A DNA stretch of 64,000 bases from Iamia sp035765045 (GTDB taxonomy: Bacteria; Actinomycetota; Acidimicrobiia; Acidimicrobiales; Iamiaceae). Position 1 is the stretch's first letter. Every line of letters begins with the position of its first letter. The position numbers and the translations under genes were made by a program. Location of the stretch: contig DASTYI010000099.1 in NCBI GenBank assembly GCA_035765045.1, forward strand, positions 66,411 through 130,410, written 5' to 3'. The notes under the pieces are model-generated. The model saw only the letters and a program-made list of their open reading frames with translations, was not told the DNA's origin and did no database searches. Shown piece after piece: positions 39,970 to 48,710 of this stretch.

Positions 39970-41445
39970 GTGGTGCTGGCTGAGACGGTCCGGACGGCGG
40001 GAGCGCGGTTCGGGGACCGGGCCGCCCTCGTCGACCACGAGGGCCGGCCGACGTCGTACGCCGAGCTGGACCGACGATCCGACGCCGTCGCCGCCGGGCT
40101 GGTGGCCCGGGGCATCGGCCCCGGCGACGTCGTCGCCCTGACCCTCGCCTCGGGCGTCGACTGGGTCGTCCTCGCCGCCGCCTGCGCCAAGGCCGGCGCG
40201 GCCACCGCCGGGATCAACCCCCGCCTGGCCCCGGCCGAGCAGCAGGCCTGCCTCGACCTGGCCGAGCCGATCCTGGTCGTCGCCCACGACGACGAGGTGG
40301 CCGACCTCGCCCGCCCGGACGGGCCCGTCCCCCACCTCGCCCCCGACCCCGAGCGGCTCGCCGCCGTCGTCTTCACCTCGGGCACGACCGGCCGGCCCAA
40401 GGGGGCGATCTTCCGCGACCGCCACATCACCGCCGTGGCCCGGATCGACACCGGCCTGGCCCAGGGCGACCCCGCCGCCCCGGCCACGCCGATGCTGGCC
40501 GCCACCCAGATGGCCCACGTCGGCTTCACCACCAAGCTGGCCTGGTACCTGCGCACCGGCACCACCACCCACCTGCTCGAGCGGTGGCGGGCGGCCGACG
40601 TGCTGGCCCTGGCCGAGCGGGTCGGGCTGCCGGCCCTCGGCGGCGTGGCCCCGCAGATCGCCCTGCTGCTGCGCGACCCGACCTTCGACGAGCGCGACCT
40701 GTCCGCGGTCAAGGGCCTGATCGTCGGCGGGGGGCCGTCGCCCCCGGCCCTGGTCGAGGAGGCCCGCCGCCGCTTCGGCGCCGGCTACTCGATCCGCTAC
40801 TCGTCGACCGAGTCGGGCGGCGTCGGCACCGGCACCGCCTTCGACGCGCCCGACGCCGAGGGCCTCCACACCGTCGGCCGCACCCGGGGCGGGGTCGAGG
40901 TGGCGATCCACGACGACGACGGCCGCCCCCTCCCCGACGGCGAGGCCGGCGAGGTCTGGCTGCGCTCCGACGCCGCCACCGACGGCTACCTCCACGACGC
41001 TGCCGCCACCGCCGAGCTACGGGCCCCCGGGGGCTGGCTCCGCACCGGCGACCTGGGGCGGATCGAACCCCCCGACGGCGCCCTCGGGCCCGACGCCGCC
41101 GGCTGCCTCGTGCTCACCGGGCGGCGCTCCGAGATGTTCATCCGGGGCGGCTACAACGTCCACCCGCAGGAGGTCGAGGCCGTCCTCGGGCGGCACCCGG
41201 CGGTGGCCCAGGTCGCCGTCGTCCCCCGGCCCGACCCGGTGATGGGCGAGGTCGGCGTGGCCGTCGTCGTCCCCGCCGACCCGGCGGCGCCGCCCACGCT
41301 GGAGGACCTGCGCGCCTTCGCCACCGCCGACCTGGCCCGCCACAAGCTCCCCGAGGCCCTCGCCGTCCGCCCCGAGCTCCCCCTCACCCCGATGCAGAAG
41401 CTCGATCGGGCCACGCTGCGCGGCGAGGTCGCCACCGAGTCGTAG
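39970..41445 (+). CDS. AMP-dependent acyl-CoA synthetase, short form
   Basis: The 491-residue ANL enzyme has VVFTSGTTGRPKGAIFRD, RYSSTESGGVG, GGWLRTGDLG and EMFIRGGYNVHPQEVEAVL. A C-terminal LTPMQKLDRATL has the catalytic Lys as QKLD. The start is set to GTG 39970 (VVLAETV), as upstream codons lie in the palindrome cluster. It has no CTGACG or TAGAAC operator. It could activate a different acid than the three other CoA ligase-type genes here. Confidence 0.88.
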   Translation: MVLAETVRTAGARFGDRAALVDHEGRPTSYAELDRRSDAVAAGLVARGIGPGDVVALTLASGVDWVVLAAACAKAGAATAGINPRLAPAEQQACLDLAEPILVVAHDDEVADLARPDGPVPHLAPDPERLAAVVFTSGTTGRPKGAIFRDRHITAVARIDTGLAQGDPAAPATPMLAATQMAHVGFTTKLAWYLRTGTTTHLLERWRAADVLALAERVGLPALGGVAPQIALLLRDPTFDERDLSAVKGLIVGGGPSPPALVEEARRRFGAGYSIRYSSTESGGVGTGTAFDAPDAEGLHTVGRTRGGVEVAIHDDDGRPLPDGEAGEVWLRSDAATDGYLHDAAATAELRAPGGWLRTGDLGRIEPPDGALGPDAAGCLVLTGRRSEMFIRGGYNVHPQEVEAVLGRHPAVAQVAVVPRPDPVMGEVGVAVVVPADPAAPPTLEDLRAFATADLARHKLPEALAVRPELPLTPMQKLDRATLRGEVATES

Positions 41446-41491
41446 GTCGCGCACGTACGGCAAGGGACGATCGGGCACGGTCGGCGCCGGC

Positions 41492-41866
41492 ATGCGTGCG
41501 CTCCTCCCCGTCCTCCTCGTCGTGACCGCGGCGCTGGCCGGGTGCTCCGGGGCCGCCGGCACCGCCGCGCCCGGCATCGGCCCCCGCACCGCCGTCCTCC
41601 CCGAGGAGCGCTCGACCTGCGAGGCCCTCGCCCGGGTCGACCTGGCCGTCGTGGCCCGCGACGGCGGCAGCCTGGCCCGGGCCTCCGCCGCCCTCGACGA
41701 CGTCGTCGACCGGGCCCCCGACGACCTCCGCCCCGCCGCCGAGTCGCTGGCCGCCGCCTACGCCGAGGCGGCCGACGCCCCCGTCACCGCCGGCGCCCTC
41801 GAGGACGACACCTACCGGGCCGCCGTCCTCCACTGGTTCAACACCCGCTGCGGCGGGATGCGCTGA
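41492..41866 (+). CDS. Small lipoprotein of unknown function
   Basis: The 124-residue protein has a signal peptide ending LAGC (lipobox) after MRALLPVLLVVTAA. The mature helical domain has two Cys (STCEALARV near the start and NTRCGG at the end) that may form a disulfide. It is similar in style to many short actinobacterial lipoproteins, but I do not recognise a family. It overlaps the end of the convergent DNA glycosylase gene by 29 bases. Confidence 0.7.
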   Translation: MRALLPVLLVVTAALAGCSGAAGTAAPGIGPRTAVLPEERSTCEALARVDLAVVARDGGSLARASAALDDVVDRAPDDLRPAAESLAAAYAEAADAPVTAGALEDDTYRAAVLHWFNTRCGGMR

Positions 41867-43061
41867 CCGCGGCGGCCAGGGCGGGGGCGAGGTCGCCCCG
41901 GGGCACGACGGCGACCTGCTCCAACCCCAGCCAGCCGGCCATCACCGCCAGCTCGGCGGCCAGCGCCTCGGCCACGTCGCCCTCGACCGTGCCCGGCTCG
42001 CGGAAGGCCGACTGCACCTTCAGCGTCGAGCCGGCCCGATCGGCCTTGAGGTCGACCCGGGCCACTATCCGGTCGCCGAGCAGGAACGGCATCACGTAGT
42101 AGCCGTGGACCCGGTCCTCGGGCCGCACGTAGATCTCGATCCGGTAGAGGAAGTCGAACAGCTCCTCCAGCCGGCGACGCTCCCACACCAGCGAGTCGAA
42201 CGGCGTGAGCAGGGCCCGGGCCCGCACCCAGCGGGGCAAGGTCGCATCGACGTGGAGGTAGGTCGGACGGTCCCAGCCCTCGACCGTGACCGGGATCAGT
42301 CGGCCCTCCTCGACCAGCTCGGCGATGTGGGGCCGGGTCTTGGGCCCGTTGAGCCGGTGGTAGTCGGTGAGGCAGCGCTCGGTGGCGATGCCGTTGGCCC
42401 GGGCCGCCCGGTCGATCAGCTCACGGCGGGCGTCGGCCTCGGCCAGCGCCGGCCGGGCCAGCACCTCGGCCGGGATCGACCGCTCGACGGTGTCGTAGAG
42501 CCGGGCGAAGGTCGTCGGGTGCCGGCGGCCGGTGATGCGGCCGATGCCGAAGAGGTACTCCAGCGCCTTCTTGCCGTCGGAGCGCTCCCACATCCCGGCC
42601 TGCTTGGTGCCCGGGTCCGAGAGCTGGCCGGCGGTGAGCGGCCCGCGCGCCACCACCTCCTCGAACACGGCCTCGACGTAGTCGGGACGGGTGTCGGCGA
42701 TCGTGCGCGACCCGCCCCACATCCGTCCCGTCTCCATCGACCAGCGCAGCAGCGGCCAGTGGTCGACCGGGAGGAGCGAGGCCTCGTGGGCCCAGTACTC
42801 GAACACCTCGTGGGCCTCGCCCATCCGGTGCCACAGGTCGCGGGGGTGGGGGCCGAGCCGGGAGAACAGCGGCATCTCCTGGCTCCGGACGCAGACGTTG
42901 ATCGAGTCGATCTGCACCAGGTCGACCCGGTCGAGCACCCGGTGGACGTGGCGCCGGTCGACCCGCTTGCCCTGGAGCCCGAGCCGGGGCTCGGTGAACC
43001 CCTGGGCGGCGAGGGCGATGCGGCGAGCCTGGGCCTTGCTGAGGGTCTCGGGCACCGGCAT
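41838..43061 (-). CDS. AlkZ/YcaQ-type winged-helix DNA glycosylase
   Basis: The 407-residue protein is an HTH_42 family member. It has the catalytic QID motif in DLVQIDSINV, the family's central TPFDSLVWERRRLEELFDF and RIEIYVRPEDRVHGYYVMPF, and a C-terminal domain with a VDLKADR strand. E. coli YcaQ and Streptomyces AlkZ unhook alkylated bases and interstrand crosslinks. A long hairpin (43101-43148) stands between it and the divergent GNAT gene. The ATG lies 8 bases after TATCGT. Confidence 0.92.
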   Translation of the reverse strand: MPVPETLSKAQARRIALAAQGFTEPRLGLQGKRVDRRHVHRVLDRVDLVQIDSINVCVRSQEMPLFSRLGPHPRDLWHRMGEAHEVFEYWAHEASLLPVDHWPLLRWSMETGRMWGGSRTIADTRPDYVEAVFEEVVARGPLTAGQLSDPGTKQAGMWERSDGKKALEYLFGIGRITGRRHPTTFARLYDTVERSIPAEVLARPALAEADARRELIDRAARANGIATERCLTDYHRLNGPKTRPHIAELVEEGRLIPVTVEGWDRPTYLHVDATLPRWVRARALLTPFDSLVWERRRLEELFDFLYRIEIYVRPEDRVHGYYVMPFLLGDRIVARVDLKADRAGSTLKVQSAFREPGTVEGDVAEALAAELAVMAGWLGLEQVAVVPRGDLAPALAAAVSASRRSGC

Positions 43062-43069
43062 GGCCCCCG

Positions 43070-43075
43070 ACGATA
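43070..43075 (-). promoter_or_regulatory. -10 hexamer TATCGT of the DNA glycosylase gene
   Basis: TATCGT on the minus strand ends 8 bases before ATG 43061 with no ribosome binding site. Confidence 0.45.
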
Positions 43076-43100
43076 GCGAACACCTGTCCGCCCCACCCGC

Positions 43101-43148
43101 AACCGGCGATCAGATCCGACGGCTTCCCGTCGGATCTGATCGCCGGTT
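43101..43148. repeat. Perfect 22-bp-arm palindrome in a divergent promoter region
   Basis: Arms 43101-43122 and 43127-43148 are exactly complementary around a CTTC loop and contain GGCGATCAGATCCGACGG. A degenerate relative lies at 54847-54890. It stands between two divergent genes, so a terminator role is unlikely. Confidence 0.88.
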
Positions 43149-43177
43149 CGCAGGGTGAGGTCGGCAAGGATCAGCGG

Positions 43178-44305
43178 GTGGACCACCCCCTGGCCGGGCT
43201 GCTCGCCGAGGTGGCGGCGGGGCGGCCGCCCCCGCCCGACGGCACCGTCACCGTCCTCCCCTCGCTCGGGCCCGGGCTCGACGACGCCGTCGTCGGGCTC
43301 GACGGCCACCTCGTCGTCGTGGCCGACGTCCCGGCCGAGGAGGTGCGCCGGCGGCTGCCCGACGGCGCCCACGACCTCTGGTGCCACCCGGCCGTCACCC
43401 TCTGGCTGGCCGAGCGCACCGGCCGCGACCCGGGCACCGCCGACATCGCCCTCGTGGCCCCACCGTCGACCGGCCCACCGCCGCTCCCGCTGGTGGCCGA
43501 CGAGCCGCCGCCGACCCGGGTGCACCGGACCGACGTCTCGGCCTGGCGCACCGAGGACGGCACCGGCCGGGTGGCGATCGGGCGGGGCCTGGCCGGGCGC
43601 TGGGAGGTCTCCTTCGCCGTCGAGGCCGCGGCCCGGGGCGCCGGCGTCGGGCGGGCCCTGGCCCGGGCCGCCCGCCACCTCGTGCCCGCCGGCGAGGCCC
43701 TATGGGCCCAGACGGCGCCGGGGAACGTCCGGTCGGTCCGGGCCCTGCTGGCCGCCGGCTTCACCCCGGTCGCCGGCGAGACCCTCCTCCTCGCCGACCG
43801 GCCTCCCGCCCCCATCCCCGCCGCCGGCGGCCTGGCCCTGCGCCCGCTGCGCCAGGCCGACGTCGAGGCCCACCGGGCCCTCGACGACGAGGCGACCCGG
43901 CTCGGCTTCGGCTTCCCCCGCCACGCCACCGCCGTCGAGGTCCACCTGGCGGTCGCCGGGTGGCGCCAGCCGGCCGACGATCGGGTCGAGCTCGGCGTCT
44001 GGCGGGCCGACGAGCTGGTCGGTCACGTCGCCGTGTGGTGCCTCCCCGACGGCGCACCCGGCGACGTCGGGCTCTCCTACGCCACCGTCCCGCACCAGCG
44101 CCGCCGGGGTGTGGCCGTCGCCGCCGCCCGGGCCGCCCTCGACCACGCCGTCGCCACCTGGGGCGCCCGCCGCGCCGTGATCGAGGTCCTCCCCGCCAAC
44201 ACCGCCTCCCGCGCCGTCGCCCACCGCCTCGGCGCCGTCGAGGCCGGCGAGCACGACGGCCACGTCGTCCACCACCTCGACCTCAGGTCGGGCGGGACCA
44301 GGTGA
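43178..44305 (+). CDS. Tandem GNAT acetyltransferase
   Basis: The 375-residue protein has two GNAT domains. The first (about 1-205) ends with GRWEVSFAVEAAARGAGVGRALAR, the acetyl-CoA loop, and then APGNVRSVRALLAAGF. The second (about 215-375) has VGLSYATVPHQRRRGVAVAAARAAL and NTASRAVAHRLGA. The second loop lacks part of the usual Q/RxxGxG/A motif (HQRRRGVAVA) and may be less active. The substrate is unknown. It overlaps the end of the convergent methyltransferase. Confidence 0.85.
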   Translation: MDHPLAGLLAEVAAGRPPPPDGTVTVLPSLGPGLDDAVVGLDGHLVVVADVPAEEVRRRLPDGAHDLWCHPAVTLWLAERTGRDPGTADIALVAPPSTGPPPLPLVADEPPPTRVHRTDVSAWRTEDGTGRVAIGRGLAGRWEVSFAVEAAARGAGVGRALARAARHLVPAGEALWAQTAPGNVRSVRALLAAGFTPVAGETLLLADRPPAPIPAAGGLALRPLRQADVEAHRALDDEATRLGFGFPRHATAVEVHLAVAGWRQPADDRVELGVWRADELVGHVAVWCLPDGAPGDVGLSYATVPHQRRRGVAVAAARAALDHAVATWGARRAVIEVLPANTASRAVAHRLGAVEAGEHDGHVVHHLDLRSGGTR

Positions 44306-45056
44306 CGAGGGAGGCGTCGCCGAGGCGGGCGCGGCGCGACGGGTCGTCGTCCTGGGGGCGGCGGCCGGCGGCGAGGTCGGCCCGGAGGCGGGCCATCCCG
44401 GCGGCCAGCTCGTCGGGGACGTGGTCGGCGGCCCACTCGACGAAGCTGGTCTGCCGGGCGATCTCGGGCTCGACCAGCAGCTCGGGGCGCCGGCACAGCG
44501 CCGCCATCGAGCCGTCGACCACGTCGGCGTAGCGCAGCGGTGTCACCGTCGCCCCGGGCAGGGCGGCGACGATCTCGGCGAGGGCCTGGTGGGTCGAGGC
44601 GAAGTGGGCGGTGGCGGTGGGCAGGTAGCGGGTCAGCCAGTGGACGTCGAGGTGCTCGCGCCCGAAGGCCACGAGGACGACACGACCCCCCGGCCGCACC
44701 ACCCGCCGGGCCTCGGCCAGGGCGTCGGGCCAGTCGGGCACGTGGTGGAGCATCGACACCAGGGCCACGGCGTCGACGGCACCGTCGGGCACCGGAAGGG
44801 CGGTGGCGTCGGCGACCGCGGTCGCCAGCCCCTTGGCGCGGGCCCGGTCCAGCATCGCCGGGCTGCGGTCGGCCACCACCGGGCGCCACCCCCGGTCCCG
44901 CAGGGCGGCGCCGTAGTTGCCCGTCCCCCCGCCGACGTCGAGCACCGTGCCCGGCGACCCCAGGGCGGCGGCCAGCGGGTCGAGCACCGACGGGCTGGCG
45001 GCCCGGGTGCGGTCGTAGGTCTCCGCCTGGCGCTGGTAGTCGTACGACGTCGCCAC
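44283..45056 (-). CDS. Class I SAM-dependent methyltransferase
   Basis: The 257-residue protein has VLDVGGGTGNYG (SAM motif I), VVADRSPAMLDRA, AVADATALPVPD and ALVSMLHHVPDW. This is the UbiE/Methyltransferase_11 pattern, acting on small molecules. The GTG start is 6 bases after TAGGCT (45063-45068), a leaderless layout. Its gene lies between a GNAT gene and rsmA without operon links, so the substrate cannot be inferred. Confidence 0.9.
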   Translation of the reverse strand: MATSYDYQRQAETYDRTRAASPSVLDPLAAALGSPGTVLDVGGGTGNYGAALRDRGWRPVVADRSPAMLDRARAKGLATAVADATALPVPDGAVDAVALVSMLHHVPDWPDALAEARRVVRPGGRVVLVAFGREHLDVHWLTRYLPTATAHFASTHQALAEIVAALPGATVTPLRYADVVDGSMAALCRRPELLVEPEIARQTSFVEWAADHVPDELAAGMARLRADLAAGRRPQDDDPSRRARLGDASLVTWSRPT

Positions 45057-45062
45057 CGCCGC

Positions 45063-45068
45063 AGCCTA
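45063..45068 (-). promoter_or_regulatory. -10 hexamer TAGGCT of the methyltransferase gene
   Basis: TAGGCT on the minus strand ends 6 bases before GTG 45056. Confidence 0.45.
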
Positions 45069-45080
45069 GGAAGGGCGGGG

Positions 45081-45887
45081 TCAGGCCGAGGCCAGCCGGC
45101 CCCAGTCCTCGACCGAGAGCTCCTCGGCCCGGGCCTCGGGCCGGATCCCGGCGGCGGCGAAGGCGTCGGGGGCGACCAGGCCGGACAGCGAGCGGCGGAG
45201 CATCTTGCGCCGCTGCCCGAACCCGGCCCGGACCAGGGCGAAGAGCCGATCGGGGTCGGCGTCGACGGCCGGCGCCGGGCGCCGCTCGATCGCCACCAGC
45301 GCCGAGTCGACCCGGGGCCGGGGCAGGAAGACGTCGGGCCCGACCTTGCCGACCAGCCGGGCCGTGGCCCAGTAGCGGACCTTGACCGACGGGATGCCGT
45401 AGGCCGGGTCGCCCACGTCGGCGGCCAGCCGCTCCCCCGCCTCCCGCTGGACCATCACCAGCATCCGCTCGATGGCCGGCACCGCGTCGAGCAGGTCGAG
45501 CACCAGCGGGGTGGCCACGTTGTAGGGCAGGTTGGCCACCAGCGCCCAGCGCTCGACGTCGCCCAGCACGGCGGCCCAGTCGAGCGCCATGGCGTCGCCC
45601 TCGACCACGGCCACCCCCCGGTCGGCCACGACGGTCCGGAGCACCGGGAGCACGTGGCGGTCGATCTCGACGGCGGTGACGGCGGCCCCGGTGTCGGCCA
45701 GGGCCAGGGTCAGCGAGCCGAGGCCCGCACCGATCTCGACCACGTGGTCACCCGGACCGACGTCGGCCAGCCGGGCGATCCGCCGCACCGTGTTGGGGTC
45801 GACGACGAAGTTCTGGCCGAGGGCCCGCGAGGGCGCGAGGCCGTGCTGCTCGAGGAGCGCCGCCGCCTCGGTGCGGGTGAGGGTCAC
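45081..45887 (-). CDS. rsmA: 16S rRNA dimethyladenosine transferase RsmA (KsgA)
   Basis: The 268-residue enzyme dimethylates the two adjacent adenines in helix 45 of 16S rRNA. It has LGQNFVVDPNTVRRI, VVEIGAGLGSLTLAL, the catalytic NLPYNVATPLVLDLL and FLPRPRVDSALV, then a C-terminal helical domain with FGQRRKMLRRSL. The GTG start at 45887 overlaps the tatD stop (GTGA); a start further upstream would enter tatD. The order tatD-rsmA is a common bacterial arrangement. Confidence 0.96.
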   Translation of the reverse strand: MTLTRTEAAALLEQHGLAPSRALGQNFVVDPNTVRRIARLADVGPGDHVVEIGAGLGSLTLALADTGAAVTAVEIDRHVLPVLRTVVADRGVAVVEGDAMALDWAAVLGDVERWALVANLPYNVATPLVLDLLDAVPAIERMLVMVQREAGERLAADVGDPAYGIPSVKVRYWATARLVGKVGPDVFLPRPRVDSALVAIERRPAPAVDADPDRLFALVRAGFGQRRKMLRRSLSGLVAPDAFAAAGIRPEARAEELSVEDWGRLASA

Positions 45888-46684
45888 GCCAGGCCGTAGA
45901 AGGTCTCGGCCGTGGCCCACGTGGCGGCGGCGACGTCCTCGACCCCGATGCCCTTGACCGTGGCGATGCCCGCCCCCACCAGCGGCACGTAGCCGGGGAG
46001 GTTGGGCTTGCCCCGCAGCGGGACGGGGGTGAGGAACGGGCTGTCGGTCTCGACCATCAGGGCGTCGAGGGGGGCGAGCGCCACCGCCTCACGGATGTCG
46101 TCGGCCGCCTTGAAGGTGACCAGCCCCGAGATCGACAGGACGCAGCCCCGGTCGAGGCAGCCCCGGGCCTCCTCGGCACCGCCGGTGAAGCAGTGGAAGA
46201 CCGTGCGGGGCGGCGTGCCCTCGGCGTCGAGGACGGCGAAGGTGTCGTCCCAGGCGTTGCGCGTGTGGATCACCAGGGGCAGGTCGTGGGCATGGGCCAG
46301 GGCGACCTGGGCGGCGAAGACCTCGCGCTGCACGTCCCGGGGCGAGTGGTCGTAGTGGTAGTCGAGCCCGCACTCGCCCACCGCCACCACCTCGGGCCGG
46401 GCCAGCACCGCCTCCAGCCCGTCGATGCCGTGCCGGGCCTCGTGGGGGTGGACGCCGGCGGTGGCCCACAGACGGCCGGGGTGGGCGGCGGCGACGTCGG
46501 CCCCGGCGATCGAGTCGGCCACGTCGCACCCGACGGTGATCATCCGCTCGACCCCGTGGGCGACGGCGTCGGCCACCACCGCGGCGATCTCGTCGGCCGG
46601 GGCGTGGTCGTGGCCCACGTGGGTGGGGCCGGAGTGGTGCAGGTGGCAGTGGTCGTCGGTCCACCGCAGCGCCGGGGTGGCCAA
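45884..46684 (-). CDS. tatD: TatD-family DNase
   Basis: The 266-residue metal-dependent hydrolase has WTDDHCHLHH (HxH), AGVHPHEA, GECGLDYHYDHSPRD, HTRNAWDD, HCFTGG and ETDSPFLTP. All family metal ligands are present. TatD enzymes act as 3'-5' exonucleases in DNA repair. The TTG start at 46684 directly follows the TGA of the upstream gene, so translation is coupled. An additional His-rich loop (GPTHVGHDHAP) after the first motif is unusual. Confidence 0.94.
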   Translation of the reverse strand: MATPALRWTDDHCHLHHSGPTHVGHDHAPADEIAAVVADAVAHGVERMITVGCDVADSIAGADVAAAHPGRLWATAGVHPHEARHGIDGLEAVLARPEVVAVGECGLDYHYDHSPRDVQREVFAAQVALAHAHDLPLVIHTRNAWDDTFAVLDAEGTPPRTVFHCFTGGAEEARGCLDRGCVLSISGLVTFKAADDIREAVALAPLDALMVETDSPFLTPVPLRGKPNLPGYVPLVGAGIATVKGIGVEDVAAATWATAETFYGLA

Positions 46685-47167
46685 TCAGACCACCGGGGGC
46701 TTGCGGTTGTCGGAGGCGTGGACGATGCAGAGGCTGCCGGCCGGCGAGTCGGGGTCGAGGTAGAGCTGGACCGGGAGGTCGAGGGGCTCGCCGTCGGCGT
46801 CGACCTCGATCTCGATCGACCGCTCCTCCTCGGGGTCGAAGACCTCCTGGAGGCCGAGGGCCATGCCCGTGAGCACGGCGCCGACGGCCGAGCGCCGCCG
46901 CCACTGCGCCACCTTGGTGACCGGCTGGTCCCGGGCGACCGGCGGCTCGCGGCGCGGGCCGGCGTCGATGGCGGCCAGCTCGTCGGGGTCGTAGCGGTCC
47001 TCGAAGGGGACCAGGTCGTCGCCGCCGCCGTCGCCGCCGAGCTCCTCGCCGTCGAGCGGGTCGAAGGCCGGCTCCCACGACAGCTCGACCTCGGCGTCGG
47101 CGTCGCGGTGGGACCCCCGCCGGAGCGGCCGCTCGCCCTCCGCGTCGGGATCCCACGGTCGTTCCAT
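46685..47167 (-). CDS. Conserved acidic protein of unknown function in the tatD-rsmA operon
   Basis: The 160-residue protein has a charged N-terminal part (ERPWDPDAEGERPL, EELGGDGGGDDLVPFEDRYD), then a hydrophobic stretch SAVGAVLTGMALGLQEVFDP, and ends PDSPAGSLCIVHAS. The block WRRRSAVGAVLTGMALGLQEV looks conserved from memory in Acidimicrobiia and other actinobacteria, but no function is known. TAGCCT ends 7 bases before the ATG, which makes it the first gene of the operon leading to tatD and rsmA. Confidence 0.75.
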   Translation of the reverse strand: MERPWDPDAEGERPLRRGSHRDADAEVELSWEPAFDPLDGEELGGDGGGDDLVPFEDRYDPDELAAIDAGPRREPPVARDQPVTKVAQWRRRSAVGAVLTGMALGLQEVFDPEEERSIEIEVDADGEPLDLPVQLYLDPDSPAGSLCIVHASDNRKPPVV

Positions 47168-47174
47168 CGGGAAG

Positions 47175-47180
47175 AGGCTA
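47175..47180 (-). promoter_or_regulatory. -10 hexamer TAGCCT of the operon with tatD and rsmA
   Basis: TAGCCT on the minus strand ends 7 bases before ATG 47167 and overlaps the GNAT stop codon. Confidence 0.5.
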
Positions 47181-47882
47181 CGCCCCTCGACGCCGGTAGC
47201 GGACCTCGGGCAGGCCCTCGTCCGCCACCGCGTGCACCTTCCGCGCCCCGTCGGCCACCCACCCCCGCCGCTCGTAGAACCGCCGGGCCCGGGTGTTCCC
47301 CTCGACCACCCAGAGCACCAGCTCGGCGCTCCCCTGGGCCACCAGCAGGTCGACGGCGGCGTCGAGGAGGGCGGCGCCGAGGCCTCCCCCCTGGGCGGAG
47401 GGGTCGACGTAGAGGCTGCGGACCTCGCCGGCGACGGCGAGCCCGTCGGGCCCCGGTGGGAGGTCGTCGTCGCGGGCCGGGCCCACGTCGACCACGGCGT
47501 GGACCTCGCCCCGGCCGCCGGCGACGAGCAGCCGGTGCCGGGGGGTCGGGGCGACCGTGGCCCGGCCCGCCCAGTAGGCGCCGAGGTAGGAGAAGTCGAG
47601 GTCGTCGAGGAAGGGGTCGGGCAGCAGGCCCCGGTAGTCGCGCCGCCAGGCCCGGCGCTGGACGGCGGCGATGGCGGCCCCGTCACCGGGCCCGCCCGGG
47701 CGCAGGGGCAGGTCGGCGGGGCGCCCGGGCACCGGGACGAACGGGGGCGGGAGGGCGACGCCGAAGCGCCGCCGGGCCAGCCGCAGGTCGCGCAGGTCCC
47801 CGGCGTCGACGTCGGCCACCGTCGCATCGTCCGCCGCCCGCAACGATGCCCCCAGCACCTCCTCCAGCGGATCCCGGATCAC
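47178..47882 (-). CDS. GNAT acetyltransferase
   Basis: The 234-residue protein has an N-terminal extension of about 60 residues and a GNAT core: LRPGGPGDGAAIAAVQRRAWRRDYRGLLP, VRSLYVDPSAQGGGLGAALLDAAVDLL (acetyl-CoA loop) and LWVVEGNTRARRFYERRGW. This resembles RimI-like N-acetyltransferases. The GTG start overlaps the rsmI stop (GTGA), so the two genes are co-translated. The substrate is unknown; RimI-like enzymes modify ribosomal proteins, which would suit the neighbour. Confidence 0.88.
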   Translation of the reverse strand: MIRDPLEEVLGASLRAADDATVADVDAGDLRDLRLARRRFGVALPPPFVPVPGRPADLPLRPGGPGDGAAIAAVQRRAWRRDYRGLLPDPFLDDLDFSYLGAYWAGRATVAPTPRHRLLVAGGRGEVHAVVDVGPARDDDLPPGPDGLAVAGEVRSLYVDPSAQGGGLGAALLDAAVDLLVAQGSAELVLWVVEGNTRARRFYERRGWVADGARKVHAVADEGLPEVRYRRRGA

Positions 47883-48676
47883 GTTCGGTCCTCCTCCGCC
47901 CCGAGGGCGTAGACCTCGCGGCGGGGGCGGCCGAGGGCGGCGGCGACCTCGGCGGCGGCGCGGCCGGGTGAGAGGCCGCGGTCCCGGGCCTGGCGCAGCG
48001 CCTCCCGCACGGCCTCGTCGCTGGCCGGGGCTTCGTCCTCGGCCCCGGGCGCGCCGGCCACGACGACCACCGGGTCGTCGCCCTCGGGGGCAGCCGCCGC
48101 GGCCGACGCCGATCCCCGCCAGGTGGTCCCGCCGGCCACGACCGCCACGGGGCGCTCGGGACCGCACGCCGTGGCGATGTCGGCGAGCGTGACGGCCAGG
48201 TCCGACGTCGGCACGGGGAGCGCCGTCGTCCGCCGCTCGGTGGCGAGGGCGGCCAGCCGGGCCTCCCGGGCCGGTCCGGCGGTGGGCAGGGCGGCCTCGA
48301 CGGCGACGTGGTCGGTGGCCAGCCCGCTCGCCACCAGGGCGGTCACCGTGGGGGTCGGGGCGGGGACGACCTCGACGGGCAGGCCGGCGTCGACGACCGC
48401 ACCCACCAGCGGGGCCCCGGCCGGGCCGGCGACCACCACGGCGACGGTGGCACCCCCGGCCACCCGCCGGACCACATCGGCCGGGTCGGCCCCCGCCAGC
48501 GGCGAGCACCGGTCGGCGGGCACGCCGGCGGCGGCCAGCAGCCCGGCCACCGGCGGGGTGTCCTCGCCCCAGAGATGGGCGGCGGCCCCGAGGGACTCGA
48601 TCGCCCGACCCGAGGGCTCCTCCCCCACGGGCGGCGCCGCCACCACGAGGAGGCAGCCGGGCCCGGGGACGCTCAC
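47879..48676 (-). CDS. rsmI: Divergent RsmI-like 16S rRNA 2'-O-methyltransferase
   Basis: The 265-residue protein aligns in outline with RsmI (tetrapyrrole-methylase fold). Matching parts are CLLVVAAPPVGEE, AAHLWGEDTPPVAGLLAAAGV in place of the family's EDTR segment, VVPAPTPTVTALVASGL and a C-terminal RREVYALG. The normally invariant glycine-rich GTPxISDPG is replaced by GPAGAPLVG, so SAM binding may be altered. It may be an unusually diverged active enzyme or a repurposed one. The GTG start at 48676 fits the N terminus of the family. Confidence 0.72.
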   Translation of the reverse strand: MSVPGPGCLLVVAAPPVGEEPSGRAIESLGAAAHLWGEDTPPVAGLLAAAGVPADRCSPLAGADPADVVRRVAGGATVAVVVAGPAGAPLVGAVVDAGLPVEVVPAPTPTVTALVASGLATDHVAVEAALPTAGPAREARLAALATERRTTALPVPTSDLAVTLADIATACGPERPVAVVAGGTTWRGSASAAAAAPEGDDPVVVVAGAPGAEDEAPASDEAVREALRQARDRGLSPGRAAAEVAAALGRPRREVYALGAEEDRT

Positions 48677-48710
48677 CCCGCCAGTGTGGCCGCCCCACCC
48701 ACCCCACCCC

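Noticed and set aside
37648..40995. A 1,115-codon open frame on the minus strand
   Set aside because: It is antisense to amidohydrolase 2, the crotonase and the acyl-CoA synthetase, whose family motifs are intact on the plus strand.
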